Shown: one piece after another, positions 1-9,666 of the stretch
Numbering within the stretch: the first letter of the stretch is position 1
How the letters are laid out: each line of letters begins with the position of its first letter
Source of the DNA: Gammaproteobacteria bacterium
GTDB taxonomy: Bacteria; Pseudomonadota; Gammaproteobacteria; GCA-001735895
DNA: 64,000 nt
NCBI GenBank assembly: GCA_029862125.1
Contig: JAOTXY010000003.1
Span: forward strand, 1-64,000
Reading direction: 5' to 3'
Program-made: the position numbers and the translations under genes
The notes under the pieces: generated by a model
What the model saw: only the letters and a program-made list of their open reading frames with translations
Database searches by the model: none
Told to the model about the DNA's origin: nothing

Positions 1-185
1 CCCCACAACACACGAAATAAAATTAAACCCAGCACAACATAACCAGCATATACATGGATAAGTTCAATATCCTCACTGATGTAGGCAATTGTATAAAACA
101 ACACCAATGACCAGTGAAATATGCGAATACCAATGTCCCAAACTTTTATCTGAGGGTTTTCTTGCTCTTCCAAATTTGAATGCAT
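1..185 (-). CDS. cytochrome b561-family protein, N-terminal part (runs off left edge)
   Basis: Reverse-strand translation from ATG at 185: MHSNLEEQENPQIKVWDIGIRIFHWSLVLFYTIAYISEDIELIHVYAGYVVLGLILFRVLWG; KVWD..RxFHW and HxxxGY motifs typical of b561/Ni-Fe hydrogenase cytochrome b. Confidence 0.75.
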   Translation of the reverse strand, partial: MHSNLEEQENPQIKVWDIGIRIFHWSLVLFYTIAYISEDIELIHVYAGYVVLGLILFRVLW

Positions 186-283
186 AGATATGGCACAAGT
201 AAACCAGGAGAAATATTCTCCCAAGTGCTCTATTTTGCTAGACTGATGAGGGCATTAACTTGATATCAATCAAAAATAGTAAT

Positions 284-347
284 GGGCGTCCGCTTCTGGC
301 CGATCCCAGAAGCCCAGGTAGTGCTTCTCAGCGTCCGTTATCGGGAG
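284..347 (-). repeat. intergenic repeat copy 1 (reverse)
   Basis: GGGCGTCCGCTTCTGGCCG...CAGCGTCCGTTATCGGGAG. Confidence 0.8.
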
Positions 348-370
348 TTTTCCAGCACAGTGTGCACTTT

Positions 371-400
371 GTCCGACTGCATGCGCTTGTTAGACTGCAT
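371..400 (-). other. attC-like 5' motif after gene 446-895
   Basis: Reverse strand: ATGCAGTCTAACAAGCGCATGCAGTCGGAC. Confidence 0.5.
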
Positions 401-445
401 ATCGAGTTTCATTTCTATTAATCACTAGCCACCGTCATATTAAGT

Positions 446-895
446 TTAGAGTTCAATGCCACTAAGCCGCATAGCTGAGTATGCTAAGGCAAGAGCCCCC
501 CAATATACAAAGAACCCCCAGTAATAGGTGTAATAGGCAAGCGCTCCACGAGAAGGATAAACGTATTCCTTCTCCATGAACCACAATACGATATTGATAT
601 AAAGCGAGATAGATCCAGCTGCACTCCAAAGGACATAACCCCATGCATAGCCTAGGATCACGCCAATGCTTCCCGAAATTACCAGGGGGACAACAAGCAC
701 CCAATCCGCCCAAGCTAATCCCAAAGCGGAGCGAAAGTGGGTTCTGTCTCGCCAATCTTCTCCTTTGGCGACAAGGATATCTTTTGCTTGTTGGCTATGT
801 GGTTTTACTAGCATGATCAGTTGGGCCAATACGAGAGGTGCTAAGGTAACTGCACCAAATATAATGAGTACCCACGTTACAATTGTTGGTTGCAA
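446..895 (-). CDS. small multi-pass membrane protein, unknown function
   Basis: 149 aa ORF with about four hydrophobic segments; preceded by palindrome/TATAAT module and followed by TAACAAGCGC motif. Confidence 0.7.
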   Translation of the reverse strand: MQPTIVTWVLIIFGAVTLAPLVLAQLIMLVKPHSQQAKDILVAKGEDWRDRTHFRSALGLAWADWVLVVPLVISGSIGVILGYAWGYVLWSAAGSISLYINIVLWFMEKEYVYPSRGALAYYTYYWGFFVYWGALALAYSAMRLSGIEL

Positions 896-920
896 AGTTC
901 TGCCTCTAATCGCAATTTTG

Positions 921-971
921 CATGCAGTCTAACAGCATGAGTAAAAGGTAATTGACCTGATAATATATTAT
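921..971 (-). promoter_or_regulatory. palindrome + pre-gene module (site 1)
   Basis: Reverse strand: AATAATATATTATCAGGTCAATTACCTTTTACTCATGCTGTTAGACTGCATG. Confidence 0.65.
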
Positions 972-980
972 TTGCTTCTA

Positions 981-1041
981 GGCGCATGCTCCTGGCCGTT
1001 CTTTGACTCTAGCGCCGAGGATTTGTGTGTCCGCTTAGCCG
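981..1041 (-). repeat. intergenic repeat copy 2 (reverse, degenerate)
   Basis: GGCGCATGCTCCTGGCCGTTC...GTGTGTCCGCTTAGCCGG. Confidence 0.5.
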
Positions 1042-1234
1042 GAATTCGATTCCACCCCTGGGCACTAATCTGAACCAAAAGCTATTCCACAAAAACTGCC
1101 TCCGAGAAATCTCTGGCCAGTGGCTGCAACCGGCTCGCAACTAGCCTAAAGATTGATCCAGTTCTGGACTTTCAGGTTCAACTAGTGCTCTATATCGCTC
1201 GGTCTTTTCGAGCGCTGCGCGTTCCTGGATTTAG

Positions 1235-2155
1235 ATGCGACACCCACATTTCATACTGATCAGCTTTGCCGTATTTTTCGCGGCCGGAATATGGGGTCTT
1301 TACTGGTTGCCCCAGCGACTGCTTCTGGAAGCGGGGATGACTGGCGGCTGGGGCACAGTGGCTCAATATGTGATCTCTCTGGCGGTTCTGTCGCCCATCG
1401 CACTCTGGCGATTTTTAAATGGGAAGCAAGTCGGTTTTCAGCACTGGGCTTGCGGCCTGTTACTGGGTAGTGGTGCGATATTCTACGCGAACTCATTTCT
1501 CGTGACCGATATCATTCGTGCTCTGGTGTTCTTCTATCTGGCACCAATTTGGGCAACACTCGTTGAAGTCTTATTTTTAAAGCGTATTCCAAACTGGCCG
1601 AGGGCTGTCAGTATTGTATTGGCGTTAGGCGGTGTGTGGATCGTGGTTGGGCTTGATGTTGGTGTTCCATTACCGGTTAACTTAGGAGACTGGTTTGGTC
1701 TGGTCGCTGGCCTCCTGATCGCTGCAGGCGCAGCGAGGACAGAAATAGAGCAACCGCAGGGTATCTTTCCGCTATTGTTTATAGTCATTGTTTTTTGTTT
1801 TCTGTCTTCGGTTTGCCAGTACCCACTGCTGGCTGACTCAGTTGGTACCATGCCAACAATCGACGTTGCAATGTCGAGCCTGCCTCTATTGGTCGGGATT
1901 ACTTTACTGTTCGTTCTTCCAACAACTGCTATATTGTTTTGGTCTCCTTCCAGGATTGGAACAGGCGTCTTTGGCATCTTGATTCTTTCGGAACTTGTTG
2001 TCGGTGTCATCAGTGCGGCTTTGTTGACTGACGAGCCTTTTGGATGGCGTGAAGTGGTTGGTGCGACAATGATCCTTCTCGCAGGCATTGTGGAGGTTGC
2101 TTTGAGTCGGTCGCCTGAGCTTAGGTCCGACTATCCGTCGATAGTTAAAGAATAA
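1235..2155 (+). CDS. EamA/DMT-family transporter
   Basis: 306 aa, about 10 TM segments, EamA-like repeats. Confidence 0.8.
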   Translation: MRHPHFILISFAVFFAAGIWGLYWLPQRLLLEAGMTGGWGTVAQYVISLAVLSPIALWRFLNGKQVGFQHWACGLLLGSGAIFYANSFLVTDIIRALVFFYLAPIWATLVEVLFLKRIPNWPRAVSIVLALGGVWIVVGLDVGVPLPVNLGDWFGLVAGLLIAAGAARTEIEQPQGIFPLLFIVIVFCFLSSVCQYPLLADSVGTMPTIDVAMSSLPLLVGITLLFVLPTTAILFWSPSRIGTGVFGILILSELVVGVISAALLTDEPFGWREVVGATMILLAGIVEVALSRSPELRSDYPSIVKE

Positions 2156-2160
2156 TTCTT

Positions 2161-2226
2161 GAATGTCCGTTCATGGCCGAACGTCGCCTCTGACCAATCC
2201 GGCTTGAGTGTCTGCTTTGAAGAAAA
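2161..2226 (-). repeat. intergenic repeat copy 3 (reverse)
   Basis: GAATGTCCGTTCATGGCCGAACGTCGCC...TTGAGTGTCTGCTTTGAAGAAA. Confidence 0.8.
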
Positions 2227-2244
2227 GGAGTATTGCTCGGGTAC

Positions 2245-2616
2245 TTAGTCCGACCGCATGCGGTTGTTAGATATGTCATGCGCTAACTTGCTGTCAGATG
2301 GCACTTGTTCCCGATCTACCATTCCATAGTCTCTGCTGACATTTGCAACTCTCAATCGATAATCCAAAAATACTCCTTCACGCCCTTTTATTTGTGCAAG
2401 ACGATGTGATTCGATGTTTCTCCATTCTTCTATCGCTTTTTCATCTCGCCAAAATGAGAGAGATAATAATTTCCCTTCCTCTGCAAGGCTTGAAAACCTT
2501 TCTATCGAAATAAAGCCATCAATATTTTCTAATAGCGGTTTCAATCTTGCAGCTATATTCAAATATTCTTGTACTTTTCCTTCAGTCGGAATCACTTCAA
2601 AAATCACAGCAATCAC
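2245..2616 (-). CDS. antibiotic biosynthesis monooxygenase (ABM) domain protein
   Basis: MIAVIFEVIPTEGKVQEYLNIAARLKPLLENIDGFISIERFSS...LSFWRDEKAIEEWRNIESH; ABM fold signature. Confidence 0.8.
   Translation of the reverse strand: MIAVIFEVIPTEGKVQEYLNIAARLKPLLENIDGFISIERFSSLAEEGKLLSLSFWRDEKAIEEWRNIESHRLAQIKGREGVFLDYRLRVANVSRDYGMVDREQVPSDSKLAHDISNNRMRSD
2247..2280 (-). other. attC-like 5' motif overlapping 3' end of the ABM gene
   Basis: Reverse strand: CATGACATATCTAACAACCGCATGCGGTCGGACT. Confidence 0.5.
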
Positions 2617-2668
2617 AATTTATTCCTCCGATATGCGAGGCTAAATATATTTATCTCTATATCTAAAA

Positions 2669-2712
2669 ATCTAACAGAATGATTATAAAGATTTTAACCT
2701 GATAACATATTT
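2669..2712 (-). promoter_or_regulatory. palindrome + TATAAT module (site 2)
   Basis: Reverse strand: ATATGTTATCAGGTTAAAATCTTTATAATCATTCTGTTAG. Confidence 0.65.
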
Positions 2713-2726
2713 TTGCTTTGTTGCTA

Positions 2727-2790
2727 GGGGTCCGCTTCTGGCCGAAGATTGCCTCCTACCTGGACTTTGTGAGCGTCTCCTTTGGAGAAA
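2727..2790 (-). repeat. intergenic repeat copy 4 (reverse)
   Basis: GGGGTCCGCTTCTGGCCGAAGATTGCCTCC...GTGAGCGTCTCCTTTGGAGAAA. Confidence 0.9.
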
Positions 2791-2893
2791 ACAGACGCTC
2801 ATAAATGAAATTTCAGCTTCTGCTAACGAACCAACTCAGACACTTGGAGATTGGAGATGTATGCGAAAATAATAGAGCGCAATTAGCTGGTAG

Positions 2894-4939
2894 TTATTCT
2901 AATAGCCCCGCTTTGCTTAAACCACTAATAAGGTGATTGAATTGCTCGGGATTTTTGAAAGTAAACAGGTCTGACCAGTAGTCGCGCCAGCTTTCGTTAT
3001 CCCAGTCTGACTCATTGGTAAGTTCAGTTCTTGCACGTCGAAAAAACTCCGACGCCGCGGCGTTGGCCTCTTCATCCTTTCCAAGCTGCGCATAACAAGC
3101 GGCAATACAACCCTGAACCTCAATCCCGGGTGCTGACAGTTTCCCAAACGTTTTGATCGCGTTTTCGTAGCGTTCAGCAAAATACTCCGAAAATCCCATG
3201 CTTTGAAGACAGGAGTCAGGCAGGAATGGGTTTCGATTAATGGCCTCTTTGCCACAGTAAAGACTGTCTTCATAATCACCGGCACACATGGAGAAATCGG
3301 TTTTCATACAGTAATTCCAGTAATCGTTGGGATTCAAGTCCAGCGCTTTTTGTATTTCGATTTCGGCAAGCTCGAAATTGCCCTTTATATAAAAGTAAGC
3401 GCAAGCCAGCATTATATGGGCATGGCTGTCATGATTGTCCAGCTCCACTGCCTTGCTGGCACACTCAAATGTACGATCTGCGGCAGCATCATGATTTTCG
3501 GTCCAGTCGGTCCAACACTCTGCAATGTAGGTTTCGGCCAGCCCGCTGTAGGCTAATGCATAATCCGGATCCAGCTCCAATGCCTTTTCGAACATCTTCC
3601 TCGCCTGAAGAATACCCTCCTTCGAGCCGCGCCAATCGGGGAAACAGTGTTTGCCGCGAAGGTAGCAATCATAGGCCGACAGGTTCGTGCCACTTTTTTT
3701 CATCGCGCGTTGCTTGCTCTCATCTTCCAGTCGCACAGCCAGAGCCGAAACTATCTTCTGTGTGACATCGTCTTGCACCGCGAAAACATCCTCAAGGATT
3801 CGATCGTAACTCTCAACCCAAAGATGATTTCTGGTTGCAGCATCGGAAAGTTGCGCGGTTACCCGCACCCTTTCCCCTGATTTTCGGACACTCCCCTCGA
3901 GCACATACCTGGCACCGAGCTTTGCAGCCGCCTCACCCACATCAACTGACTGACCCTTGAAGGCAAAAGATGAACCACGAGCAATCACAAACAATTCCCG
4001 AAACCGGCTCAGCCCGGTGATTATGTCCTCGGTGATCCCGTCGCTGAAGTACTCTTGCTCGGAATCATCGCTCATGTTTAGAAACGGCAAGACAGCAATA
4101 GACGGTAATTCGCCAGTACTGGAATGTCCCGGATCGCCAGATGTATCTGCAGAAGGCGACTCGTCTGTAAAATCTGGTTCGGGGTCAGCGCTTCTGTTTA
4201 TTACATCTGCAGAGCCAATTCTTATTGCATCATGCAGTTCGGTTGTTTCCCGGGAGGGTTCAACGCCTAGCTCTTTGATTAAGACCTCACTACAACGTTT
4301 ATACGCCATCAAGGCATGATTTCGCTCTCCTCGAGCCGTATATACCTGCATCAAGATTCGCCAGGCTGATTCACTTATCCTGTCGAGATTGACGAATTTT
4401 TCCCCTAGTTCGGCGGCATTTTCCAGTTCACCCGATTCAATTTGGGAAACTAGTACCTTCTCCAGGGCCTGGATGACCAACCTGCGAAATCGGTCTCGCT
4501 CGGTAGCCAACCATTCTTCACCGTTGGAATCTCTTACCGCTACTCCCTCCAGAAACTCTCCTCGATAAATCCCGATCGCTTCGGCGGCAGCTTCTGGTGT
4601 TTGTTCTACCACCAGCGTTTCGAGCTTTACCGCGTCTATCTCGATCGAGCGATTATCAAAATTCACATTTATGTGATCTATTTGAAGCGGACACGGTTCA
4701 ATGTGGTCAAACATTTTCTTAAGTGCGTTCAATGCCTGGCGTAAGGAGTTACGCGCCTGTTGCTCGCCGCGATCACTCCACAAAAGATTCGCCAGGTGGT
4801 CGCGGGAATGCGGCCCTGGAACCAAGGCAAGGTAGGTAAGCAGGGTTTCCGTCTTTCGTGTAGGCAACGAAACGATCTCACCCGAAGGAAGTCGAGCTTC
4901 AAATCGGCCAAGAATGTCTAGTTGCAGGGTAGCTGCCAA
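2894..4939 (-). CDS. BTAD (SARP-like) DNA-binding regulator with TolB-like/cyclase-associated domain and TPR repeats
   Basis: N-term winged helix + BTAD, SIAVLPFLNMSDDSEQEYFSDGITEDIITGLSRF segment, C-terminal TPRs. Confidence 0.8.
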   Translation of the reverse strand: MAATLQLDILGRFEARLPSGEIVSLPTRKTETLLTYLALVPGPHSRDHLANLLWSDRGEQQARNSLRQALNALKKMFDHIEPCPLQIDHINVNFDNRSIEIDAVKLETLVVEQTPEAAAEAIGIYRGEFLEGVAVRDSNGEEWLATERDRFRRLVIQALEKVLVSQIESGELENAAELGEKFVNLDRISESAWRILMQVYTARGERNHALMAYKRCSEVLIKELGVEPSRETTELHDAIRIGSADVINRSADPEPDFTDESPSADTSGDPGHSSTGELPSIAVLPFLNMSDDSEQEYFSDGITEDIITGLSRFRELFVIARGSSFAFKGQSVDVGEAAAKLGARYVLEGSVRKSGERVRVTAQLSDAATRNHLWVESYDRILEDVFAVQDDVTQKIVSALAVRLEDESKQRAMKKSGTNLSAYDCYLRGKHCFPDWRGSKEGILQARKMFEKALELDPDYALAYSGLAETYIAECWTDWTENHDAAADRTFECASKAVELDNHDSHAHIMLACAYFYIKGNFELAEIEIQKALDLNPNDYWNYCMKTDFSMCAGDYEDSLYCGKEAINRNPFLPDSCLQSMGFSEYFAERYENAIKTFGKLSAPGIEVQGCIAACYAQLGKDEEANAAASEFFRRARTELTNESDWDNESWRDYWSDLFTFKNPEQFNHLISGLSKAGLLE

Positions 4940-5067
4940 GCTTTAGCCTTTGCTTTGTTTTTTTCGTAGCTACTGATTCTACGGGTTTTGTATATGGAAT
5001 TCACGAAGCGTCGAGCGACACTGTACACTTTTTGACGGGCTGGCAAGTAGAGATTAACCAATTACTC

Positions 5068-5131
5068 AGGGGTCCGCTTTTGGCCGAACTCGGAAGCCCA
5101 GATGACGTTTGTGAGTGTCTGTTATTGAGAA
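5068..5131 (-). repeat. intergenic repeat copy 5 (reverse)
   Basis: AGGGGTCCGCTTTTGGCCGAAC...GTGAGTGTCTGTTATTGAGAAA. Confidence 0.8.
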
Positions 5132-5406
5132 AGCAGTCCCCTCAGCGATTACTTCAATAGCCGAGAACGACTTAAAGTGCTTTTACCGAGCAAAATGCCC
5201 TCGAAGTATTGACTCGATAGCTGCAAAGTCATCGAGAATTAGGGTGACGGCCATGTTAATTCTCTTCCAAAAATATTAATAAAGTGAACCATCACGTTAA
5301 ACATCCAGTAAAGAATTATGAAAACCGCCAATAATGTTTAAAGGTTCCGTGTTTTCGCCCGAAATAGATATTACCAACGTCGGCAGGTTATGTGGACTAA
5401 TCCCTT

Positions 5407-7068
5407 ATGACAAAAAACATACAATTGGAAGGTTACACAGACCTCGCCCAAATAGGCCGCGGCGGCATGGCGACTATTTACCGTGGTCACCAGACCTCTC
5501 TAAACCGCACCGTTGCAATAAAGTTTTTATCAGCGGAACATCTCTGGGACCACCAAGCTCAGGAGTTGTTCGGCCAGGAGTCACTGGTTATCGCCCAACT
5601 CAACCACCCGAATATTATTCATATCATCGATCGAGGCTTCACTGCTGGCGGCAGACCTTATTTCGTTATGGAATACGTGGAAGGCCAGACTCTGGCCGAG
5701 AAAGTTCAACAAACCACAATGTCCCCTATGGCCAAAGTGATGCTATCAATGCAAATCTGCAGTGGTCTTGCTTATGCTCACAAGAATGGCGTAATCCACC
5801 GCGATATTAAACCCGCGAACTTGCTCATCGACAGCGAGGGTCATCTTAAAATTCTGGACTTCGGGATCGCCTGGCTAAACGCTAGAGGTAATCCCGACGG
5901 CGAGGAAGTTCTGGGCACTCCCGATTATATGTCCCCGGAACAATTCACAGCGCCCGATTCGGTTAGTCCGTTGAGCGACATTTACTCGCTAGGTGCCGTT
6001 ATGTACCTGTTGTTTGTCGGGAAAAAACACGCCGACGATATCAAAAACTGGCAGGCGCAATTGACTTCACTGCAACCGAAACTGGCTGAGCTGATTCAAC
6101 AATGTCTGGAGATCGAGTCCACCAACCGTCCGGCTTCAGCAGAAGAAGCCAGACTTCGCCTGTTACGTCTTTTACAAGGCGCGCACCTGGCCGAAGCGCA
6201 GAAAGAGGAAGCCAGTGCTGTGGTTAGCAAGGCAATCGATAATTTCGTGCTGCTCGACATAATGAAGCGCAATCAACGCGGGGCCACTTACCTGTTCGAG
6301 GATAAGTCGCGTAATCAATTAATGGTCATCAAGAAACGCGTCAAATCCGAGGCTGGACTTCGCGAGGCAAGGCTGCTGATTGACATCAAGCATCCGAATA
6401 TAATCGAAGTGCTCGGCACGTCGGAAAATAATAATGCATTTATTATAGTTATGCGTCACCTAAGCGGTGGCAGTCTCCAGGATCGCCTATCCAGACCCTA
6501 CACGGGCGATTGCTTCGTCAATACCGCGCTGCAGTTATGCCATGGCATGCAGGCTGCGCATGACAACGATATTCTGCACGGAAACCTGTGCCCCAGTAAT
6601 ATCCTGTTCGATAAAAAGGACAGAATCCGTATCAGCGATTTTGGATTCGAGAAGCATTACGGAAAAGAGGGAAAAGACTCGTACCAACCTCCTGTTCTCA
6701 GGGCTGAGGCTTCGATAGAGCGTGATGTTTACTCTATGGGTGCTATTTTCCACCATATGCTTACCAGCGAAACACTCAAGTTTTCACATCGCCGCATACA
6801 ACCCTGTCCCGCTTTCGAAAATCTCGACACTCGTTTACAAGCGTTGTTACGGAATATGCTGGAAACCGATTCGGATAATTACCTGGATCGATTGGACAAA
6901 GTCATCGTCCAGCTTGAGTCTCTCAAGGGGAAGCTGCCCGAGGCTGTGCTTGAGCGGAAAAAACGCCATCGTCGCTTAATCTGGTTTATGACAGGCGGGC
7001 TGCTGTTAATTGGAATTGCCGTTATCGTCGCTTATCTCTATCCGGATTACTGGCAAGGTAACTACTAA
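5407..7068 (+). CDS. serine/threonine protein kinase with second degenerate kinase domain and C-terminal TM helix
   Basis: First domain: IGRGGMATIYRG, HRDIKPANLL, DFG; second domain HGNLCPSNIL + DFG; C-terminal LIWFMTGGLLLIGIAVIVAYLY. Confidence 0.85.
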   Translation: MTKNIQLEGYTDLAQIGRGGMATIYRGHQTSLNRTVAIKFLSAEHLWDHQAQELFGQESLVIAQLNHPNIIHIIDRGFTAGGRPYFVMEYVEGQTLAEKVQQTTMSPMAKVMLSMQICSGLAYAHKNGVIHRDIKPANLLIDSEGHLKILDFGIAWLNARGNPDGEEVLGTPDYMSPEQFTAPDSVSPLSDIYSLGAVMYLLFVGKKHADDIKNWQAQLTSLQPKLAELIQQCLEIESTNRPASAEEARLRLLRLLQGAHLAEAQKEEASAVVSKAIDNFVLLDIMKRNQRGATYLFEDKSRNQLMVIKKRVKSEAGLREARLLIDIKHPNIIEVLGTSENNNAFIIVMRHLSGGSLQDRLSRPYTGDCFVNTALQLCHGMQAAHDNDILHGNLCPSNILFDKKDRIRISDFGFEKHYGKEGKDSYQPPVLRAEASIERDVYSMGAIFHHMLTSETLKFSHRRIQPCPAFENLDTRLQALLRNMLETDSDNYLDRLDKVIVQLESLKGKLPEAVLERKKRHRRLIWFMTGGLLLIGIAVIVAYLYPDYWQGNY

Positions 7069-7207
7069 ATGAACGGGTCTTTATTGAGCATAACCTCAAT
7101 ACCCGCTGGCGTAATCGACCGCTGCAACCAGGGCCGAGGAAAACCAGGTCAGGGAGCAATTGTTTCCAATACTTACGAAATTTGCTCGCTAACCCATGTT
7201 TTCTGCC

Positions 7208-7274
7208 GGGCGTCCGCCTCTGGCCGTTTCGAGAAGCCCAGCAAGCTCATCTGAGCGTCAGCTTTGGAGAAAAC
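7208..7274 (-). repeat. intergenic repeat copy 6 (reverse)
   Basis: GGGCGTCCGCCTCTGGCCG...CTGAGCGTCAGCTTTGGAGAAAA. Confidence 0.85.
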
Positions 7275-7440
7275 CGACGCTAAAGCTCGAGGCATCAGCG
7301 ACGATTTACAACCCAACCCGGTCTCCCGACAGATGTCGCTTAGTGATTAATTTCCCACATTGGGCACGGCTACAATTCAGGAGTACGGTCAATTTCCCAA
7401 CAAAAAATCGACCTCACTTGAGGTGGCTAACCATTCTCGC

Positions 7441-7788
7441 TTAGTTCATCGGATATTTCGTTCTTACCCTTTTTTGGCGATCTTCCTTATTCCATTTACC
7501 TGTTTCCCTCGGATCGGCCTGGCCCCAGGCATCTCGAGTTTTAACCTGTGTCAATTTCATTTCGTGCTTTCTTTCTGCCTTATCATCGGCCAGGGTAAAC
7601 TTGGAGATTGTCGTATCTTCGTCAGCGTTATATCTCCTGAGTTTTTTGGTAATACTTGCTCTCATTGCCAATTCACTACGTATAGCCGATTTGCGACTTA
7701 TCGCCGGTTCAGGGTCAACGGTTTCACTTTTATTCCCGCGCTTGAAAAGCCAATTGAACATAATTGGGCTCCAAAATTTCTTGAACAT
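7441..7788 (-). CDS. hypothetical protein
   Basis: 115 aa highly charged ORF; intergenic position; no recognised motif. Confidence 0.4.
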   Translation of the reverse strand: MFKKFWSPIMFNWLFKRGNKSETVDPEPAISRKSAIRSELAMRASITKKLRRYNADEDTTISKFTLADDKAERKHEMKLTQVKTRDAWGQADPRETGKWNKEDRQKRVRTKYPMN

Positions 7789-7920
7789 GGTTATCTATCG
7801 AATTGCTAATACTCATTGTTGCGAAGTACTTGCGTTAAATATAGCCTCTAAGTCGGTGTCAACCATAGAAATAATTCACCATCAGCTTGTGAATTAGTGG
7901 AATTTCATAATTCTCTTGGC

Positions 7921-7986
7921 CAGCGTCCGTTGCTGGCCGAAGATTGCCTCCTAGCCCAGCTAATTGAGCGTCTCCTTTGAAGAAAG
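7921..7986 (-). repeat. intergenic repeat copy 7 (reverse)
   Basis: CAGCGTCCGTTGCTGGCCGAAGATTGCCTCC...TTGAGCGTCTCCTTTGAAGAAA. Confidence 0.9.
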
Positions 7987-8185
7987 CTGACCCTCAAACT
8001 AGATCGATCAGCGGCGACAAGCGACTGTGATTTCAATTGATCACGCGCGCAGCGGGCATTGGGTTCGACTTGTTATGCATTGGTAGGCACTCTGCAGAAA
8101 TTTCTGGCATCACCCAAAGCTAAGAGACAGAAGATTGTGATTTACCTCATCAGGCCTCTCGACCAATACTAATAGGTATACTGTC

Positions 8186-8212
8186 CCCAGATTCCAGATT
8201 CCAGATTCCATT
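8186..8212. repeat. short tandem repeat (AGATTCC)n
   Basis: CCAGATTCCAGATTCCAGATTCCA next to AATAGGTATACTGTCCCC. Confidence 0.85.
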
Positions 8213-8221
8213 TCTCCTCGA

Positions 8222-9472
8222 TCAAATGGTGCCGAGCATTTGTTCGATCGTGGCTACCTCATCCTGCGATTCCTTCATGAACTCGATGCTATCCTGTGAA
8301 CCGAAATCGGTTAGTTTCAGTTTTTCAAATGCGGGCATTTTGGACAGTAGCGGTAACTGATCTGCATGCTCCGTCCCCAGGTAGCTGTGGTACCGGGCTA
8401 TCAGGACCAGATCGCAAAGGTCGGTGCTGACGGAATTGTTACGGAACCAGCTTCGGGACTCTTCTCCTACCGTAACCAGTTCATCTCCCAGATTCCATTT
8501 TTGCAGTAACATACTATTGATTTGAGGGCGCAACGCCTTGACGGTTTGATCGAGTGCATTCTCATCGTCATACTGGTCACTATGTTCCTGGGCATATTCC
8601 AGGATTGCGATGACGCCCAGGTCACTTAACAGCCCGGCCATTTGCGCGGCATCGGGATCCAAAATACCGGATTTCGCGGCGAGCACACGGCTAAATGCGG
8701 CTACTCTGCGACTGTTTTTCCAAAGTTGCCGCATCCGTTTTTTCATGCCGACCGATTTTTCCTGGAACAGCCGTGTGGTGGCGATGATAATGATATGACT
8801 CTGAACCACCTTCATACCCAGGCGCACTATGGCCTGGCGCAAGGATTCTACTGGCGATCTTCCCTGGTACAGGGGGCTGTTGGCGTGTTTTAACAGATAT
8901 GCCGTTATGACAGGATCCGACTGGATCAATTCCTGAATCCTGTCGAAATCACAATCTTCTCGGGCAAATTCCTGTTGGACTTTGACGACGATATCCGGCA
9001 GGGTCGGCAAGCTGATATTTTCACTCAAAATGTCCTGAAATAACTCGTTCGTCAAGCGGTTCGCTGTTTCACCCTTGTCAATAAAATTGACTTCTATTTC
9101 AGGATTCTCGCTTTCCAGTGCCTTCGACAACTCGGATAATTTTTCGTCGCTTATCTCCAAATAATGCACGGTGCTAATTGCATCGACATCGTAAAGGCTG
9201 GGCCGAAGCTGGGCGACCGGCTGAAGCCAGCCATCGGCCATGGTGTTTACTTTTTTGGTAATGCCATCCACGGCCCGGCTGATGGCGTCACCCGACAAAA
9301 TGTACAGGCTATAACCGCCCGTGTCTCCAGCCGCTATGATATGGTCACCCGGTTTGGCGACATTGATGGTCAGCGATTGCGCAAGGCTACTTAATTGATC
9401 GTCGCTGAATAATTCCAGGCTGCGGATATTTTTGAGCGTCGAAAGATCGGGATTGCCGGCATTACTTTGCAT
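8222..9472 (-). CDS. HDOD domain protein with N-terminal cyclic-nucleotide-binding-like domain
   Basis: LPTLPDIVVKVQQEFAREDCDFDRIQELIQSDPVITAYLLKHANSPLY plus cNMP-like N-terminus. Confidence 0.85.
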   Translation of the reverse strand: MQSNAGNPDLSTLKNIRSLELFSDDQLSSLAQSLTINVAKPGDHIIAAGDTGGYSLYILSGDAISRAVDGITKKVNTMADGWLQPVAQLRPSLYDVDAISTVHYLEISDEKLSELSKALESENPEIEVNFIDKGETANRLTNELFQDILSENISLPTLPDIVVKVQQEFAREDCDFDRIQELIQSDPVITAYLLKHANSPLYQGRSPVESLRQAIVRLGMKVVQSHIIIIATTRLFQEKSVGMKKRMRQLWKNSRRVAAFSRVLAAKSGILDPDAAQMAGLLSDLGVIAILEYAQEHSDQYDDENALDQTVKALRPQINSMLLQKWNLGDELVTVGEESRSWFRNNSVSTDLCDLVLIARYHSYLGTEHADQLPLLSKMPAFEKLKLTDFGSQDSIEFMKESQDEVATIEQMLGTI

Positions 9473-9528
9473 ACCAGTGAATTATAGCCAATAAAAGCAT
9501 ATTAAAAATTTGACGACTAAAGATTTTG

Positions 9529-9563
9529 AATTATACGTTTTTCGAGCCTTAAACATATTATCG
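9529..9563 (-). promoter_or_regulatory. palindrome-half + TATAAT module (site 3)
   Basis: Reverse strand: CGATAATATGTTTAAGGCTCGAAAAACGTATAATTCA. Confidence 0.55.
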
Positions 9564-9573
9564 CTTGGTTGTC

Positions 9574-9637
9574 GGGCGTCCGCTCCTGGCCGAAGGTTGC
9601 CCCTGACGAGAGAATTTTCAGTGTCTCCTTTGGAGAG
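9574..9637 (-). repeat. intergenic repeat copy 8 (reverse)
   Basis: GGGCGTCCGCTCCTGGCCGAAGGTTGCCCC...CAGTGTCTCCTTTGGAGA. Confidence 0.9.
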
Positions 9638-9666
9638 CCCAGAAACGCCGCAGGTGACGTCTCTAG

